A stretch of DNA of 62,000 nucleotides from Phoronis australis (taxonomy: Eukaryota; Phoronida; Phoronidae): positions 299,641-361,640 of the forward strand of contig NMRA01000252.1 of the NCBI GenBank assembly GCA_002633005.1, read 5' to 3'. A model generated the notes under the pieces. The model did not search any database, had not been told where the DNA came from, and saw nothing but the letters and a program-made list of their open reading frames with translations. The position numbers were made by a program, and so were the translations under genes. Position 1 is the stretch's first letter; the number at the start of each line of letters is the position of its first letter. This document shows, one piece after another, positions 59,901 to 62,000 of this stretch.

Positions 59901-61770
59901 CCAGTTTTTCATGTGCGTCATGGTCATTTCTTTTTTGAATTGGAAGTGTTTTTATGCGGACATTTTTTTCAGAACTTCAACGAATAATCTCAGAAATAAA
60001 GAGATATTTCAGTCTTGGTTTCATCTCAGGAGGTTTCAGTTGGTATCGTAGTTTGTGTGTCATTGGTTATTACAGAAAGATTTCATTGAGTCGACTTCGC
60101 GAAAGAGTCAAAGATTAAAAAGAGAAAAGCGCTCCTTTTCACCGACCCCAACTAAAGATGGCACTTCAACTCGCAAAAAGAAGCGAAGGAAGGTGACATC
60201 TGTGGGTGGTGAAGTAGAGACTACTGTCACCGTCAGATCTTGTGATAAATTGCCTGATGGTATGTCTTACTTCTTTAGTCGTCTACCATAAATAATAATA
60301 AACATTTCAGTCTGGTCTGTATGCCATCATTGCATGGAAATTGCTGCTAAATTTTGGTTTTAATTAATTTTACTCGACGTGTTGAAATCTTGATTTTCAT
60401 CAAACAGCAAATACAATGTCTGAGTTCTAGTTAAAAATAAATGGATATTTTGTCATAGTTTCGTGCACCAAAAAGTTGTCACATTTCGACTTTATTTTGA
60501 AAACTTTTGTTGTGATGTCTTGGATTAAATATGCTAAATTCAGCTGAAAGATGGCTATAAGATAAAATTGTTCAGATGTATTTCTTTGAACTGTTAAATC
60601 ATCTTGTATTAACAGGCACTATGTTCTGCTGTGATCTTTGCAAGTCACCCTACGTCTGTAATCCTGGTCGCCGTGGTAACAGGTTTAAGGTGTCTAAACA
60701 CAAGCCCCTGCCACGTCACAGATATGACCCCAACACTGGCAAGGTGTTGACTCTGTGCAACGCTTGTGGTAAGATGGATGACATTGCGTGGTGTTTGAAC
60801 TTTCGTAACCATGGACTAATTGCCATTGTGATACTCCTCTGTGTGTATGTCTTGTGCTCAGCATGTTGAGCTGTAACAATATGCATAGTATAACCAGTCA
60901 GCGATTGTAGTGAAATGGGCTCATACATGTGTATGACTAAGGCAAGCCACCCAGAACCAGCATGACATCTGATCAGTGATAAAACTGTTGTAATAGCATA
61001 ATCCTGTGTCATGTCATGTGATATGAAGTATGGTCATGTGATATGAAGTGTGGTCACATGATATGAGGTATGGCCATGTGAAGAGAGATATAGTTCATAC
61101 ATACTGAGAGGTGTATTACTACTGCTGAAGATGGATGTTATGTGACTTCTTGAGACTTTCAGGTAGTGATGAAGGGACTGGTTAATAGTGCCATCTAGGC
61201 AGTGATGAGGTGACTGGTTAATAGCGCCATCTAGGCAGTGATGAGGTGACTGGTTAATAGCGCCATCTAGGCAATTTCACTAATTTATTTTCCTTAATGC
61301 ATCACACCTCATCACACTCCTTTTCATGAAGTCAATATTCCCCTACTGCAAAGAAGAATTAGTACCTCCAGATGGCGCTCACAATCACCAGTCCCGTGTG
61401 ATTAGCCTCGAATTTTTACTGAAAGTCTCCCATTTCAGTATGTGACGAGTTTGGTCATACTGCATGTATACAGGAAATGAGGTCATGGACCTAATTATTT
61501 GAATTTGATTAGATATATGCGATGATTGTTGAAGTTTGATCACACCAGCTAGCGTTGTCTTGTATTGCTCTACTTCAGGGATAGCTTTTGAGCGTCCAAC
61601 CAAGGTTAGTAAAGCTGTCTTGTATTGGTCTACTTCAGGGTTAGCCTTTGAGCGTCCAACCAAGGTCAGTAAAGCCAAGGCTCCCCTTACAGCTGCGGAG
61701 AAGGCCAAATATTTGGACGAGGCGAGGACTTTCGCACTCTCATTGGTAGAAGGCTTGAATGACCCTGATG
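56938..61770 (+). CDS. Basic nuclear-type protein with GATA-like zinc finger, 3-prime incomplete
   Basis: Phase-compatible plus-strand exons: 56938-57031 (MADKFQQEIFVSDTQSFPFG, donor weak), possibly one at 57539 (SENVTRQVTTVEAVL, no good donor), 58781-58836 (GEVCLKDTLKDPKLSCE), 60076-60259 (lysine/arginine-rich, KKKRRKVTS, a nuclear localisation type cluster), 60616-60768 (CCDLCK at the start, TLCNAC at the end, with KHKPLPRHR between) and 61639-61770 or 61579-61770 (KAPLTAAEKAKYLDEARTFA, LSLVEGLNDPD). C-x2-C, about 38 residues, C-x2-C with LCNACG resembles a GATA-type finger ending but with a much longer loop. The exons from 58781 on agree in phase; linkage to the 56938 start is less sure. 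The gene continues beyond the window. Family not recognised; a chromatin or transcription role is an inference. Confidence 0.68.
57040..58780. other. Intron 1 of the zinc-finger gene
   Basis: Apart from the doubtful small exon at 57539 I see no coding sequence. Local repeats of GTACGT and TACGTA words occur at 57620-57700. Confidence 0.4.
59479..59680. repeat. Minisatellite, 40-bp unit, 5 copies
   Basis: Unit TGTCTATTGGAGCTTGTGAT then TACATCACTGAACACTAACT; copies differ mainly at GTC/GTG. It lies in an intron of the zinc-finger gene. Confidence 0.97.
61010..61090. repeat. Minisatellite, about 21-bp unit, 4 copies
   Basis: Unit GTCATGTGATATGAAGTATG with variants, in the intron after the zinc-finger exon. 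Confidence 0.85.
61165..61273. repeat. Minisatellite, 35-bp unit, about 3 copies
   Basis: Unit GCAGTGATGAGGTGACTGGT followed by TAATAGCGCCATCTAG, in the same intron. Confidence 0.93.
61554..61673 (+). repeat. 60-bp tandem duplication spanning a splice acceptor
   Basis: Two copies offset by exactly 60 bases, each with TCTACTTCAGG (acceptor) and TTTGAGCGTCCAACCAAGG. Because 60 is a multiple of three and no stop occurs, use of the upstream acceptor adds 20 residues in frame. Confidence 0.95.
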
Positions 61771-61829
61771 GTAATTTGTTTTCAATGTGTGCTTTTAGCT
61801 TTGAGTGAATGTCCGACATGTGTTACCCA

Positions 61830-62000
61830 TGCACCATGTATGATTGGGTGGCGCCGTGTAGTTTTGATGGTACCATGTAGTTTGGTTGGCACCATGTATG
61901 ATTGGGTGGCACCGTGCAGTTTTGATGGTACCATGTAGTTTGGTTGGCACCATGTATGTTTGGGTGGCACCGCGCAGTTTTGATGGTACCGTGTAGTTTG
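61830..62000. repeat. Higher-order minisatellite, 58-bp unit of three 19-20-bp subunits
   Basis: Subunits GGTACCATGTAGTTTGGT, TGGCACCATGTATGATTGGG and TGGCACCGTGCAGTTTTGAT alternate in fixed order; the TGATTGGGTGGC word occurs at 61841 and 61899 and its variant at 61957. The array runs off the right edge. Confidence 0.95.

Overview
This is a window of metazoan nuclear DNA, most likely from a marine invertebrate (amphioxus, hemichordate, echinoderm or cnidarian grade). The reasons are spliced genes with GT-AG introns of 0.1 to 8 kb, extracellular animal domains (Ig, kringle, thrombospondin type 1), an animal transcription factor subunit (NELF-E), many minisatellites, and Kolobok-like THAP transposons, Penelope-like and LINE remnants. 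AT content is moderately high and the motif ACATGTAC recurs. The species cannot be named from sequence alone. One assembly gap (51133-51528) and three isolated N (near 6230, 35550 and 56265) are present.

Layout. (1) About 5.0-23.7 kb, minus strand: part of a large gene whose phase-compatible exons encode Ig, kringle, TSP1, TSP1, Ig in that order; both ends lie outside the exons I can see. (2) 27.46-29.77 kb, minus strand (perhaps starting at 32.49 kb): a spliced gene for a stand-alone bacterial-type solute-binding domain, related to the family 3 binding proteins and the ligand-binding core of ionotropic glutamate receptors, with no channel segment inserted. (3) 30-43 kb: gene-poor, with minisatellites, a LINE remnant and transposon debris. 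(4) 43.1-44.5 kb, plus strand: a two-exon gene for a 70-residue single-pass membrane protein. (5) 44.8-45.4 kb: a broken THAP-type transposon. (6) 48.5-56.8 kb, minus strand: NELFE, seven exons seen, with the first half of its RRM missing in a region interrupted by a sequence gap. (7) 56.94 kb to the right edge, plus strand: a gene head-to-head with NELFE encoding a basic nuclear-type protein with a GATA-like C2-C2 zinc finger; it runs off the window.

The mobile and repeat content explains much of the rest: four Kolobok-like copies with long inverted repeats and TTAA flanks (best copy 52810-54458), a LINE 3-prime part bracketed by inverted Penelope tails (7236-9165), two foldback elements, a 430-bp near-perfect palindrome at 15.9-16.3 kb, and at least ten tandem-repeat blocks with periods from 19 to 180 bp.

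All exon joins were made by eye from splice consensus, phase agreement and domain continuity. No alignment or transcript was available.
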